DNA from: Cupriavidus pauculus
GTDB taxonomy: Bacteria; Pseudomonadota; Gammaproteobacteria; Burkholderiales; Burkholderiaceae
Length of the DNA: 64,000 nucleotides
Direction: 5' to 3'
Assembly (NCBI RefSeq): GCF_022179805.1
Contig: NZ_BPUO01000013.1
Span: 88,270-152,269 of the forward strand
Positions 1-9,149 of this stretch are shown here, piece after piece (position 1 is the stretch's first letter; each line of letters begins with the position of its first letter). Under the pieces are notes generated by a model. That model made no database searches and had not been told where the DNA came from. It saw only the letters and a program-made list of their open reading frames with translations. The translations under genes and the position numbers were made by a program.

Positions 1-858
1 CAGCATGCCCGCCAGTTCGCCAGCCATCATCGCGAAGTCGGCGTCGAAGCGCTCGTTCTCGTCGTGGAGCGTGCCATCGGCCTGTTCCTTGATGACATCG
101 AGCGGGTTCACGCGCTTGACGGCCAGCGCATCGGTCAGCACGAACGACACGCGGTCGTTCCAGGTCATGGCCAGCCGCGTGCAGCGCTTGCCGGCCTCGA
201 TGTGGCGGCGCAGGTCCTCGGCGTCGAGCGGATGGCGCACATAGCGCACGGTGGCCTTGCTCTCGCTGCTGCTCTGGAGTTCGATTTCCTGGTCGACCGT
301 GAAGCCGGCCGGCGCGGTTTCGGTGGCCAGCCATTCGGTCATGGCGGCTACCGGCGACAGGTTGACCTGCAGGCCCACCACTGGCAGCGGATCGATGGCC
401 TTGAACAGCATGCCGCGCACTTCGTCAGCCTTGGCGGTGCCGGCGGCATCGATGGCCAGCCAGCCGTTGACCGGGTCGATCCAGACGCGGGTGTCGCGGC
501 GGATGCTGAACGCGCGCGGCAGCAGTTCCTCGGTCACCTGTTCCTTGAGCTCCTTGAGCTGCTTGCGGCCCGGCTTGAAGCCTTGCTGTTCTTCGATTTC
601 GGCGGCGCGCGCCTTGGTCACCTGGTTGACCACGGTGGCGGGCAGCAGTTTCTTTTCGGTGCGCAGCACCAGCAGCATCTGGCGATTGACGCAGTGCACG
701 AGCTGGTCGTTGTCGCGGGGCGATGCCCAGCCCTGGGTTTGCATTTCAAGGCTGGTGCCCGGGTAGAACGCATGCTTGGCCAGGCAGGCCTCGACATCTT
801 CTGCACTCAGCGTCCACGGGGCGGAGAAACGGTGAACCTGGAGATTCTTGAACCACAT
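1..858 (-). CDS. rdgC: Recombination-associated protein RdgC (3' end cut by window edge)
   Basis: An open frame runs from an ATG at 858 to the window edge without a stop, about 286 codons of a family usually near 300. It begins MWFKNLQVHRFSAPW, the characteristic RdgC start, and keeps the family's pattern of a beta-rich N-terminus, a central charged helix rich in Lys and Glu, and a C-terminal part with RHPLDAEDLRRHIEAGK. RdgC is a ring-shaped, non-specific double-strand DNA-binding protein that limits RecA filament formation. It is transcribed leftward, away from a strong terminator that belongs to the next gene. The identification comes from recognised sequence; the missing C-terminus cannot be judged. 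Confidence 0.9.
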   Translation of the reverse strand, partial: MWFKNLQVHRFSAPWTLSAEDVEACLAKHAFYPGTSLEMQTQGWASPRDNDQLVHCVNRQMLLVLRTEKKLLPATVVNQVTKARAAEIEEQQGFKPGRKQLKELKEQVTEELLPRAFSIRRDTRVWIDPVNGWLAIDAAGTAKADEVRGMLFKAIDPLPVVGLQVNLSPVAAMTEWLATETAPAGFTVDQEIELQSSSESKATVRYVRHPLDAEDLRRHIEAGKRCTRLAMTWNDRVSFVLTDALAVKRVNPLDVIKEQADGTLHDENERFDADFAMMAGELAGML

Positions 859-935
859 GAAAATTCGGCCTCGCGTACGGGTTGGAAAATTGGCAAGGGT
901 CGAATTCTAACGGCTCGGCGACGGCACGCGCCGAA

Positions 936-987
936 GAAAAAAGTAAGCGCCCATGGCGCGGAACGAATGGTTCCACGCCATGGGCGC
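936..987 (-). terminator. Strong intrinsic terminator after the YSC84-like lipoprotein gene
   Basis: The arms at 947-958 and 976-987 are perfectly complementary over 12 bp. An inner 5-bp stem (960-964 with 970-974) extends them, leaving one opposed mismatch. Read on the minus strand the stem is followed by six T (complement of 937-942), 36 bases past the stop of the lipoprotein gene. Confidence 0.8.
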
Positions 988-1022
988 CATATGGCAGGGC
1001 CGGCAAGCCGCCGGCCCGCGTA

Positions 1023-1622
1023 TCAGATGTCGAGCTTCGAGATCTTGGTGCCTTCCAGGCTCAGGCCGGCCATGACGCCCGCATTGGTCATGGCAAAGCC
1101 AATGATCGGTTGCTGGGCGGTATTGGTGTCGATCTGGCCATTCGCGCCGATCGTGGCCAGTGCCACCGTGGCGTCGGCACCGACTTGCCAGCCGCTGCTG
1201 CGCACAAACTTGTCGTAGGCATCCTGTGTCATGAACATCAGGATGAATGCCTTGGACTGCGCACCGATCTGCCAGCCGATCGAGCCGGAAATGGCGCGGT
1301 AGTAGCCGCGATTGGCGCCGCCGGATCGCAACACGCCGTCGCCGTACTCGCCCCCGACGATAAAGCCGGCCGAGAGCAGTTTCGGGAAGATCAGGATGCC
1401 CTTGGCCTTGGCGCCGAGGTCGCGCGCACCATTGGCTGTTGCATACAGCCGGCTCAGGGTATCGGTGGCACCCGTATCGATTTCGCGACGCTTCGAGGCG
1501 GCGTCGCCCGAGTCTTTGGGCCCGGTGAAGCTGCAACCTGTGAGCGACAGCGCGCCAACGGAAAGACCGGTGAGGCCGACAAGCCCAGCGCTGCCGGCGG
1601 ACAGGAAGGTTCGACGTTTCAT
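1023..1622 (-). CDS. YSC84-domain lipoprotein with Tat-like signal
   Basis: Predicted 199-residue exported lipoprotein. The start at 1622 has a good GGAGG site six bases upstream; a longer in-frame reading is possible but lacks a ribosome site. The N-terminus MKRRTFLSAG looks like a twin-arginine signal, followed by a hydrophobic stretch and a lipobox LTGC near residue 30. The mature part carries the Ysc84/SH3YL1-type domain, with a Gly-rich GGEYGDGVLRSGG stretch and IGWQIGAQSKAFILMF. In bacteria this domain is found in small lipoproteins of unknown role. It is divergent from the next lipoprotein gene and ends in its own terminator. Confidence 0.8.
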   Translation of the reverse strand: MKRRTFLSAGSAGLVGLTGLSVGALSLTGCSFTGPKDSGDAASKRREIDTGATDTLSRLYATANGARDLGAKAKGILIFPKLLSAGFIVGGEYGDGVLRSGGANRGYYRAISGSIGWQIGAQSKAFILMFMTQDAYDKFVRSSGWQVGADATVALATIGANGQIDTNTAQQPIIGFAMTNAGVMAGLSLEGTKISKLDI

Positions 1623-1807
1623 TATTTCCTCCAGGAGGGGTTCATGTGTTGCAACCGCCTCTACAGCATAGGCGGGCAAGGCACATCCGCAAATGCGATT
1701 TTGTCTGACAAGGAGGGGAGGGGACTCTGACATGACATCGACATACTTTCTTGCAAATCGCGGGAACTTCACCCGGAACCCGCGTTTATCCTCTGGGTCT
1801 GTCGTGC

Positions 1808-2317
1808 ATGTACAAGTCAACCGCTCCCAACTCCATGTCCATCGGTCACACCGCTTCCCACACGTCGAACGAGAATGCTGCGTCGCAGCGTACCCGCCCC
1901 TGGATGCGCGCCGGCGCGCTCGCCACGCCGCTCGCGGCACTGCTGCTCGGTGCCTGCGCATCCCAGCCGTCCACGGAAACTCCGGAAGCCCGCCAGGAAG
2001 TGGCGCAGATGAACGCCGGCTGGCAGGCCGAGCGTGCCAAGTACATGGATTGCGTGCAGGACAAGGCCGGCGATGGCGCCAAGGGCAAGGGCACGTCGAA
2101 GGAAGTGGCCTCCGGGGCCATCGACGCATGCAAAGACCAGTTGAAGGTCATGCACGATGCCTTCCAGTCTTACCTCTCCGCGCAGATGAGCAGCGCGCAC
2201 GGCCAGACCAGCGCGCGCCAGGCCGCTGACCGGGTCACGACCGACACGCGCGAGAAGGCGCGCACGTACCTGACGCGCTATGTCGAAGTGGAGCGCTACA
2301 AGGCCGGCCAGCGCTGA
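1808..2317 (+). CDS. Hypothetical lipoprotein
   Basis: 169 residues from the ATG at 1808; starts at 1835 (MSIGHT) or further upstream are possible. An Arg-containing n-region and hydrophobic core lead to a lipobox LLLGAC, so the product is probably an acylated envelope protein. The mature part is Ala/Lys/Gln-rich and predicted mostly helical, with two Cys (YMDCVQDKAG and IDACKDQ) that could form a disulfide. I do not recognise the family. It converges on the aldo/keto reductase gene with only 19 bases between the stops. Confidence 0.65.
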   Translation: MYKSTAPNSMSIGHTASHTSNENAASQRTRPWMRAGALATPLAALLLGACASQPSTETPEARQEVAQMNAGWQAERAKYMDCVQDKAGDGAKGKGTSKEVASGAIDACKDQLKVMHDAFQSYLSAQMSSAHGQTSARQAADRVTTDTREKARTYLTRYVEVERYKAGQR

Positions 2318-2336
2318 GCGCGCTGAACCCTGAAAT

Positions 2337-3170
2337 CTAGAGCATCGCCAGCGGCTGCGCGTGACGCGGTGGCGGGAACAGCTTGTCCAGTTCGGCGAGC
2401 TGTTCCGGCGAGAGCACGATATCCAGCGCGCCGAAGTTCTCGCGCAATCGGTCGCGGTTGCCGGTCTTCGGAATCGGGATCACATCGTCGGACGCCAGCA
2501 GCCAGGCCAGCGCGGCCTGCGCCGGAGTCATGCTGTATTGCGCTGCAAAACGCTGCAGTCCGGCATTGCGCAGCAGGCGCGCCTGTTCAATTGGCGAATA
2601 GGCCATCACCGGCACGTTGCGTTCGCGCAGCCAAGGCAGCAGGTCGAACTCGATGCCGCGCCGGCTCAGGTTGTAGAGCAACTGGTTCACCGTTACCGCG
2701 TCGCCGCCCGGCGCCTCCCAGAATTCCTCCATATCCGCCAGGTCAAGATTGCTGACGCCGAAATGGCGGATCTTGCCGGCTGCCTGCAGCGCCTGGAACG
2801 CCTCCAGCGTTTCGTCAAACGGCACATCGCCGCGCCAATGCAGCAGATACAAGTCCAGCCGGTCGGTGCCCAGCCGGCGCAGACTGCGCTCGCACGCGGC
2901 CACCGTGCCCTTGCGGCTGGCATTGTGGGGATACACCTTGCTGACCAGGAACGCCTGGTCGCGGCGGCCAGCCAGTGCCTCGCCGATCAGCGATTCAGAC
3001 AGCCCTTCGCCATACATCTCCGCCGTATCGACCAGTCGCAGCCCCAGGTCCAGGCCCATTTGCAGCGTGGCGATTTCCTCCGCGCGGGTTGCGCGGTGAT
3101 CGCCGACATTCCAGGTGCCCATGCCCAGCGCGGGAACGCGCTCGCCGCCGGGCAGCGTGACTTGCTTCAT
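2337..3170 (-). CDS. Aldo/keto reductase
   Basis: 277 residues from the ATG at 3170. The sequence shows the NADPH-dependent aldo/keto reductase barrel with its catalytic tetrad: Asp48 in RLVDTAEMYG, Tyr53, Lys78 in FLVSKVYP and His111 in YLLHWRG. The C-terminal IPIPKTGNRDRLREN segment binds the cofactor phosphate. Length and motifs match the family that reduces aldehydes and ketones such as methylglyoxal and 2,5-diketogluconate; the substrate cannot be told. The frame stays open upstream to 3287, but that part lacks similarity and the start at MKQVTLPGG fits the family. Confidence 0.9.
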   Translation of the reverse strand: MKQVTLPGGERVPALGMGTWNVGDHRATRAEEIATLQMGLDLGLRLVDTAEMYGEGLSESLIGEALAGRRDQAFLVSKVYPHNASRKGTVAACERSLRRLGTDRLDLYLLHWRGDVPFDETLEAFQALQAAGKIRHFGVSNLDLADMEEFWEAPGGDAVTVNQLLYNLSRRGIEFDLLPWLRERNVPVMAYSPIEQARLLRNAGLQRFAAQYSMTPAQAALAWLLASDDVIPIPKTGNRDRLRENFGALDIVLSPEQLAELDKLFPPPRHAQPLAML

Positions 3171-3283
3171 TTGCGATGCCTCCGGTATCGGGAAACTTGC
3201 CCTCCACACTAGTGAACATCGCGACGCGGCACAAGCACGCCGCCCGCACGGCACTTTTAACCCTGGGGCAGGAATCGGGCGCT

Positions 3284-3682
3284 TCAACGGTGCTGGTGCC
3301 GGAATTCCTGCGTCTTGCCGCCGTAGCCATAGGCGGCGGCGCGGGCGTCGATCACGTAGATATAGGACACCGGGTTGACGTCGCCAATCAGCTCGGACAG
3401 CGCTTCGAACGACTGGCGCAGGTACTCGGCCTTCTCCGCCTTGGTGTTGGTCTCGTCGGTCACGCTGATATCGAGCTGGAACGCGTTGCGGCCCTTGTCA
3501 TATTCGGACAGCGGCTTGCCGCCGATGAACCATTGTTCGCGCGGGATGTACGTCACGGTGGTGGCGATCACGGGGGCTTCCTTGCCCAGTACGCGCTGGG
3601 TCAGTTCACCCACCACCGCCACGGCGCGGCGCGTCAGTTCGGTGTCGGGATGACCGGAAATCTGCAGGGATACGTGGGGCAT
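3284..3682 (-). CDS. Tautomerase-family protein
   Basis: 132 residues starting MPHVSLQISG. Proline 2, which becomes the N-terminal general base after Met removal in this superfamily, is present. The central YIPREQWFIGGKPLSEY and the end EYLRQSFEALSELIGDVNPVSYIYVIDARAAAYGYGG fit a longer member of the 4-oxalocrotonate tautomerase/MIF fold. The substrate is unknown. The gene is divergent from a LysR regulator whose putative operator lies in the 141-bp gap, so that regulator probably controls it. Confidence 0.85.
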   Translation of the reverse strand: MPHVSLQISGHPDTELTRRAVAVVGELTQRVLGKEAPVIATTVTYIPREQWFIGGKPLSEYDKGRNAFQLDISVTDETNTKAEKAEYLRQSFEALSELIGDVNPVSYIYVIDARAAAYGYGGKTQEFRHQHR

Positions 3683-3784
3683 GATTGACTCCTTTGGGTT
3701 GGGTTTCTTACTTTGCGGTGCGCTGTAGTGCGCGCTGCGGTGATGTCATAGTAGGTACGGACTTGATATCGGAAAAGCGGGAAT

Positions 3785-3805
3785 ATACGATGCTATCTAT
3801 CGTAT
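3785..3805. promoter_or_regulatory. Candidate LysR-type operator
   Basis: Perfect 7-bp inverted repeat ATACGAT / ATCGTAT separated by 7 bases, fitting the T-N11-A pattern bound by LysR-type regulators. It sits 18 bases before the LysR start and about 100 bases before the divergent tautomerase gene. Confidence 0.6.
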
Positions 3806-3823
3806 TGGCCGAAGTGTGAAATC

Positions 3824-4714
3824 ATGCGTGGATTCGAAACAGACCAGCTCCGGACCTTTGTGGCCGTGGCCGAAAGCGGCAGCCTGTCGGCGGCGGCGCC
3901 ACGGCTGTTCCTGTCGCAATCGTCGGTCAGCGAGCAGTTGAAGAAGCTGGAGGAACGTGCGGGCGTGCCGCTGCTGACGCGCGGCAAGAAGGGCGCAGCG
4001 ACGACGCCTGCCGGCGCTCGATTGCTCGACTATGCGCGGCGCATCCTGCTGCTGAACGAGCAGGCCATGGCGGAATTACGAGGGCAGACGCTCGATGGCG
4101 AGTTGCGGCTGGCGGTGACCGACTATTTCAGGCCGGGAGAGATTGCTGGCATGCTGCGTCGGCTGCGCGACCGTTACCCCTACTTGAAGCTGCACGTCAC
4201 GGTAATGAAGAGCGCCGCGATCGAGGCCGCGTCGGATCTGGATGCTTTCGACATCGGCCTGAGCATGCGTCTGGTGGGCGCACGTGGCGCCGAGAAAGCG
4301 GTTGCGGCAACGCGCGGTGGCACGGTGCTGCGGCGCGAGGCGCTGGCCTGGGTGGCGGCACCGGAAATTTTCGAAATGCCGCAGTCGACGTTGCCGCTCG
4401 TGCTGCTGCCCGATACCTGTTCGATGCATCAGTTCGTGGTGCAGCTGCTGATGCGCCGCCGGCGCGAATTCGAGATCGCGCATTCGGCGTCCGGCGTGGC
4501 TGGCCTGCATCTGGCGCTGGCGGCGGGGCTCGGGGTGTCCTGCCTCAATGCGTCGGCTATCGGCCCGGGCGTGGTGCCGCTGGACGCGGCGGGCGTGGCG
4601 GGATGGAAGCTGCCCGCGCTGCCTTCGGCGGAGTTCTATCTATTAGGTGCGCGGCGCGGCGAAAGCGAATTCATCGGCCAGGCCAGGCAGGCGCTGGCGG
4701 AGCAGTTTGGCTGA
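3824..4714 (+). CDS. LysR-family transcriptional regulator
   Basis: 296 residues. The N-terminal winged helix-turn-helix is clear (residues 1-60: FVAVAESGSLSAAAPRLFLSQ, then QLKKLEERAGVPLLTRGKKG), followed by a periplasmic-binding-like effector domain beginning near residue 90. It is divergent from the tautomerase gene across a gap with a T-N11-A palindrome, the usual arrangement for a LysR protein acting on its neighbour and itself. The 3' end lies five bases from the convergent dioxygenase gene with no terminator between them. The effector is unknown. Confidence 0.9.
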   Translation: MRGFETDQLRTFVAVAESGSLSAAAPRLFLSQSSVSEQLKKLEERAGVPLLTRGKKGAATTPAGARLLDYARRILLLNEQAMAELRGQTLDGELRLAVTDYFRPGEIAGMLRRLRDRYPYLKLHVTVMKSAAIEAASDLDAFDIGLSMRLVGARGAEKAVAATRGGTVLRREALAWVAAPEIFEMPQSTLPLVLLPDTCSMHQFVVQLLMRRRREFEIAHSASGVAGLHLALAAGLGVSCLNASAIGPGVVPLDAAGVAGWKLPALPSAEFYLLGARRGESEFIGQARQALAEQFG

Positions 4715-4719
4715 GCGGG

Positions 4720-5406
4720 TCAGGTCTCGCTCCATTGCCGCAGCAGGTTGTGATAGCAGCCCACCAGGCTGCGCCGCGCGCGCTCGTCGGCGTTGGTCTG
4801 GTTCAACGTCTGGATGGCGTTGTCCATGTCGAAGAGCAGGGTGCGCTGGCCGTCGTCGCGAATCAGGCTCTGGATCCAGAAGAAGCTGGCCACCCGGGTG
4901 CCGCGCGTGATGGGCGTCACCTGGTGCAGGCTCGTGGCGGGATAGATCACCATGTCGCCGGCCGCCAGTTTTACAGAATGCACGCCGTAGGTATCTTCCA
5001 CCTGCAGCTCGCCGCCGTCGTAGCTGGCCGGATCGGACAGGAACAGCGTGGCGGAGATGTCGGTGCGCAGCTTGCGCCCATTGTGCGGATGGATGCGCAC
5101 ACCGCCATCGACGTGCGCGCCGAACGTCATGCCCTCGCTGTAGCGGTTGAACATTGGCGGATAAACGATGTTCGGCAGCGCTGCACTAATAAATAGAGGA
5201 TGGCGCTCCAGCGCCGCCAGGATCAGGTGCTGGCATTGCGCCGCCACTTCCGATCTTTCGTCGATCTGCTGGTTGAACTTCACCGGCGCACCCGAGTAGC
5301 CGGCCGACACGCGGCCGTCGACCCAGGCGTCGCCCGCATGTTCGAGCTGGCCCAGCACCATGGCAAGCTGCTCGGCGTTAAGAACTTTCGGAATGCGCAC
5401 CAGCAT
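4720..5406 (-). CDS. piuC: PKHD-type Fe(II)/2-oxoglutarate dioxygenase (PiuC/YbiX type)
   Basis: 228 residues. The non-haem iron ligands are visible as His98-x-Asp100 (GAHVDGG) and His161 (TSLHQVTP), with Arg171 placed to bind 2-oxoglutarate. Start MLVRIPKVL, the FNQQIDER segment and length match the PiuC/YbiX family, whose genes normally sit beside a TonB-dependent catecholate siderophore receptor, as here (65 bases downstream of the receptor stop, same strand). The role is probably linked to iron-siderophore uptake; the substrate is not established. The frame continues open upstream inside the receptor gene, but that is an accident of composition. Confidence 0.92.
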   Translation of the reverse strand: MLVRIPKVLNAEQLAMVLGQLEHAGDAWVDGRVSAGYSGAPVKFNQQIDERSEVAAQCQHLILAALERHPLFISAALPNIVYPPMFNRYSEGMTFGAHVDGGVRIHPHNGRKLRTDISATLFLSDPASYDGGELQVEDTYGVHSVKLAAGDMVIYPATSLHQVTPITRGTRVASFFWIQSLIRDDGQRTLLFDMDNAIQTLNQTNADERARRSLVGCYHNLLRQWSET

Positions 5407-5471
5407 GAATGGAGTCCGGTTGGGGCCGGGCGCCGTCAGGGCAAATGCCCTGCGAGCGGCCCCGGCGGCGC

Positions 5472-7733
5472 TTACATGCGATAGGTGAACGACAGCATGG
5501 CGGTGCGGCCCGTACCTGGCACCGACCGGCCGCCGTCCGACTGGATCAGCGCATCGTAATACTTCTTGTCGAAGATGTTGAACAGATTCAGCCGCACATC
5601 GTACTTGGGCTGGTGGTACGCGATCATGCCGTCCCAGCGCACGAACCCGCCCACCTGGACCGTGTTGGTGTTGTTGGCGTAGCGCTGCGACATATAGAAC
5701 GCGCCGCCGCCCACTTCCCAGCTCGGCAGGATGGAGTAGCTGGTCCAGGCCGTGGCGGTGTGCTTCGGGGTGTTGGTCGGCACCTTGCCCTGGGTGCCGG
5801 CGGCGATGCCGTCCTTGATCTCCGCATCGAGGTAGGTGTACCCCGCGAATACCTGCCACTTCGGCGTGATCCGGCCGGTCACGCCGGCGCGGAAGCCATC
5901 CACCTGGATCTTGCCGGTCAGCGCGTACGTGGTGGCGTCGATCTGGCTGCGCGCGTTGTCCTTGGTGATGCGGAAGATGGCCGACGTCAGCGACAGGTTG
6001 CCGCTCATCAGATCCCACTTGCCGCCCGCCTCGTAGGCCTTGTTCTTCTCGGGGTCCAGCGACTGCTGGCCCACCGTGCCGACAAGCTGCTCCAGCGACG
6101 GGTTGAACGACGTGCCGTACGAAACGTAGTACGACTGCTGTTCGGTCGGCTGCCAGATGCCACCCAGCCGCACGCTGGTGAAGTGGGTATTCTGGTCGGC
6201 GTTGGCCAGTGCCGTATTGCCGGCTGTGTTGCCTGAATTGATCGAATTGCTGATGCTGGCGATGTACTTGTCGTAGCGCACACCGGCCACGGCTTTCCAC
6301 TGCTTGGTGAATTCGATCGAGTCGTTGGCGTACACCGCCACCGTGTTGGCCGAGCCGCCCTGCAGGTTGCCGGTGCGGGTGGCCACGCTGCCCGGCGAGT
6401 CCTGGTACGGCGGGTCGATGACGGGCGTGCACGCCACGTAGCCAGAGGTGCCCGTGGCCGGGTTCAGTGCCGTGCTGCCACAGCTGCCGTTGCGGTAGTA
6501 GTTCTGGTTGTTGTAGCCGTCGTGGCCAAGCTCCAGGCCCGTCAGCAGCGTGTGTTTCACCGAGCCGGTATCGAACTTCGCGGTCAGCTCGGTCTGGTTG
6601 AAGATCGAGTAGTCGCGAATGCTACGGTCATGGCTTTGCTGGCGCACGTAGAGCTGCGACAGCGGCAGGTTGGTGGTGGTCAGTGCGGTAAAGGCGCCCG
6701 CCGCATTGATCGATCCCACGGCGTTCGGCGCCGTCTCTCGCGCATTGGTTTCCACATAGTTGAACGCCGTGTAGTTGCGCAGCCGCAGGTTGGGCGAAAA
6801 CTTGTGGTCGATGCCGCCGTTGAGCGACATGATGTTCTGGCGCGTGTGGTCATTGTTGAAGCCATAGAACGTGTTGCGGTCGACCTTCACCGGATGGCCG
6901 TTGATGGCGGGCAGGCCGTAGTCGGGCATGTCCTCGTTGTGCTGCAGCAACGCCGACAGGGTGATCTCCGTCGAAGTACCGATGCCGAAACGCCACGACG
7001 GCGCGATGCCGAAATCCTGCACGGACATCTCGTCGCGCGTGCTGGGCTTGCCGTCCTGGGCCATGGCCGAGATGCGGAACGCCGAGGTGTCGCCGGTGGG
7101 CGTGTTCACATCGGCCGTGGCGCGCACGAGGCCATTCGTCGTGACCGATCCCGATACTTCCGTGGCGGCCTGCAGCTTGGGCTTCTTGGTCACCTGGTTG
7201 ATCACGCCGCCCGTGGAGCCGCGTCCGAACAGCATCGACGATGGCCCCATCAGCACTTCCACCTGGTCCAGCGCGAAGGTGTCGCGGTAGTACTGGCCGC
7301 GATCGCGGAAACCGTCCAGGTAGATGTCGGTGCGCGCGGAGAAGCCGTTCAGGTTGATGTTGTTACCGATCTGGCCGCCTTCGGCGCCGCCGATGGTGAT
7401 GCCCGGCACGTTGCGCAGCGCATCGGCCAGCGAGCTTGCGCCTTGCGAATCCATCAATGCCCGGTTCACGATCGTGACCGACTGCGGTACGTCGCGCAGG
7501 TCTTCCGGCAGCTTCGACAACTGGCTGCCCGTGGGATTGAAATCATCGCGGGCGGACGATCCTCGGACGGTCACCTCGCGCAGCGTCTGCGGCACGGATT
7601 CGGCGGCATTGGAGGCGGCTGGCGCGGGCGCGGCCGGCACCGGCTGCGTGGGTTGGACGGCGGACTGCGCGAAGGCGGCAGGCGCGGCAAACAGTGCCAC
7701 CAGTGCGGTGGCCACGGGGGTGCGGCGGAGCAT
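5472..7733 (-). CDS. TonB-dependent siderophore receptor
   Basis: 753 residues from the ATG at 7733, with a signal peptide ending near AAPAAFAQS. The plug domain is recognisable (LPEDLRDVPQSVTIVNRALM, then GRGSTGGVINQVTKKP), followed by a 22-strand barrel finishing in TAMLSFTYRM with the aromatic-x-C-terminal end typical of outer-membrane proteins. Its partner gene piuC points to a Fiu/PiuA-like catecholate receptor. A weak Fur-box-like site lies upstream, so iron repression is likely. An energy transducer TonB homologue is encoded at 27.5 kb. The exact ligand cannot be read from sequence. Confidence 0.92.
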   Translation of the reverse strand: MLRRTPVATALVALFAAPAAFAQSAVQPTQPVPAAPAPAASNAAESVPQTLREVTVRGSSARDDFNPTGSQLSKLPEDLRDVPQSVTIVNRALMDSQGASSLADALRNVPGITIGGAEGGQIGNNINLNGFSARTDIYLDGFRDRGQYYRDTFALDQVEVLMGPSSMLFGRGSTGGVINQVTKKPKLQAATEVSGSVTTNGLVRATADVNTPTGDTSAFRISAMAQDGKPSTRDEMSVQDFGIAPSWRFGIGTSTEITLSALLQHNEDMPDYGLPAINGHPVKVDRNTFYGFNNDHTRQNIMSLNGGIDHKFSPNLRLRNYTAFNYVETNARETAPNAVGSINAAGAFTALTTTNLPLSQLYVRQQSHDRSIRDYSIFNQTELTAKFDTGSVKHTLLTGLELGHDGYNNQNYYRNGSCGSTALNPATGTSGYVACTPVIDPPYQDSPGSVATRTGNLQGGSANTVAVYANDSIEFTKQWKAVAGVRYDKYIASISNSINSGNTAGNTALANADQNTHFTSVRLGGIWQPTEQQSYYVSYGTSFNPSLEQLVGTVGQQSLDPEKNKAYEAGGKWDLMSGNLSLTSAIFRITKDNARSQIDATTYALTGKIQVDGFRAGVTGRITPKWQVFAGYTYLDAEIKDGIAAGTQGKVPTNTPKHTATAWTSYSILPSWEVGGGAFYMSQRYANNTNTVQVGGFVRWDGMIAYHQPKYDVRLNLFNIFDKKYYDALIQSDGGRSVPGTGRTAMLSFTYRM

Positions 7734-7809
7734 TGTCAGTTCCAGTGCGCCCCGTACTGCCGGGCCCTTTACCGGCGTCACGACCGGGGCTCATGTTCGG
7801 GCGAACGGG

Positions 7810-7830
7810 AATATAAATACGAACCATTCG
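7810..7830 (-). promoter_or_regulatory. Possible Fur box upstream of the siderophore receptor
   Basis: On the minus strand the site reads GAATGGTTCGTATTTATATTC in two halves about a GTATTT centre. Its core ATGGTTCGTATT differs in two bases from the common Fur-box core ATGATTCGCATT. It lies about 80 bases upstream of the receptor ATG. Weak match; the call rests partly on gene function. Confidence 0.35.
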
Positions 7831-7982
7831 CGTTGCAATGCGCGTTGCGCGCCGCTCACAGACAAGATGTAGAGACCGAGCTTGTCTGATCGTCATGACA
7901 TCCTTGGTGCGGACTGACGATTCGCCGGGCAGTATCGTGCACTTTGTATGCTGCCCGAGACGCTTTCGATAAAGAGTGGACA

Positions 7983-8012
7983 ACAACAAAACGGCCCGCA
8001 TGTAGCGGGCCG
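7983..8012 (-). terminator. Intrinsic terminator after the Bug-family gene
   Basis: Perfect 8-bp stem (7992-7999 with 8005-8012) with a 5-base loop, followed on the minus strand by TTTTGTTG. It is about 60 bases past the stop of the solute-binding protein gene. With the possible Fur box it is all I see in the 340-bp gap 7734-8073. Confidence 0.8.
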
Positions 8013-8073
8013 CTTGCAGACATATGACCACCCGAACGGGTGATCTCATCCAAAATATTTTTCTTCTCCCGCG

Positions 8074-9045
8074 TCAGTCGGCGGTCATGTGGGCATTTTT
8101 TGCAATGCGGCCCAGGCGTTCGCGCTCCGACTTGATGAACGCCACGAAGCTTTCCACCGAACCGCCGGCGGGTTCGATGCCGTTCTGGATCAGGCGCTCG
8201 CGAATCTCCGCGTTCTGCATGCCGGCGGTCAGTTCGGCGTTCAGCTTCTTGATGATCGCGGGATCGGTGCCCTTGGGCGCGAAGATGCCGGCCCAATGGC
8301 CGATGCGCACTTCAGGCAGGCCCTGTTCGGCGGTGGTGGGGATGTTCGGTGCCGCGGGCATGTGCTTGTCCCACGTCGCGCCCAGTGCCTTGAGCTTGCC
8401 TGCCTTGATCTGCGGCAGCACCACGATCGATGCCTCGGACGTGGCCGCCACCTGGTTGCCGATCACGGCCGTGATGCTCTCCGATCCGCTCTTGTACGGC
8501 ACGACGGTCAGCGAGGCACCTTTTTCCTTGAGCATCTCCTCGACGAAGTGGGGCGTGCTGCCGCTGCCCGCGGTGGCAAACGGCACGCCACCCTGCTTCT
8601 TCGAGTACTCGATCAGCTCCTTCACGTTGTTCACGGGCAGCGACGGCGACGCCACGATGACCGACGGGCTCATCGCGATCAGGCCGACGGGCACGAGGTC
8701 GTCGGGCTGGTACGGCATCTTCGTGCGGATCAGGCTGTTGGTGACGGTACCCACGGCACCCACCAGGAACGTGTAGCCATCGGGCTTGCTCTTGGCCACG
8801 TAGTCGGCGCCCACGATGCCACCGGCACCGGGCCGGTTCTCGATCACCACGGGCTGGCCGATCCGCTTGCTGACGGCGTCGGCACCGGCACGCGCCACCA
8901 GGTCATTGGCGCCGCCGGCCGTGAACGGTACGACGAACTTGATCACGTGGTTGGGCCATGCGTCGGCGGCGTGCGCCGTGGTGGCGATCAGCGATGTGGC
9001 GGCCAGTGCCAGGGCCAGCGTGCGACCACGAAAGGGGATAGGCAT
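8074..9045 (-). CDS. Bug-family tripartite tricarboxylate transporter substrate-binding protein
   Basis: 323 residues with a signal peptide (LALALAATSLIATTAHAA, cut near residue 27). The mature start WPNHVIKFVVPFTAGGANDLVAR and the later VIENRPGAGGIVGADYVAKSKPDGYTFLVG are hallmarks of the Bug (TctC) periplasmic binding proteins, which are greatly expanded in Cupriavidus and Bordetella. Most are orphans without adjacent membrane subunits, as here. Ligands are usually carboxylates or aromatic acids; this one's is unknown. It is monocistronic by its own terminator. Confidence 0.92.
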   Translation of the reverse strand: MPIPFRGRTLALALAATSLIATTAHAADAWPNHVIKFVVPFTAGGANDLVARAGADAVSKRIGQPVVIENRPGAGGIVGADYVAKSKPDGYTFLVGAVGTVTNSLIRTKMPYQPDDLVPVGLIAMSPSVIVASPSLPVNNVKELIEYSKKQGGVPFATAGSGSTPHFVEEMLKEKGASLTVVPYKSGSESITAVIGNQVAATSEASIVVLPQIKAGKLKALGATWDKHMPAAPNIPTTAEQGLPEVRIGHWAGIFAPKGTDPAIIKKLNAELTAGMQNAEIRERLIQNGIEPAGGSVESFVAFIKSERERLGRIAKNAHMTAD

Positions 9046-9149
9046 GGTTCGTCTCCGGTAGTTGTTTTGAAGAGGATCGGGAATCCGATCTTACCGAAGG
9101 AAGCTGTCAGTTGCCTGTAGGGGGGGCGCGCCGGCGGCCCCCGACCACG

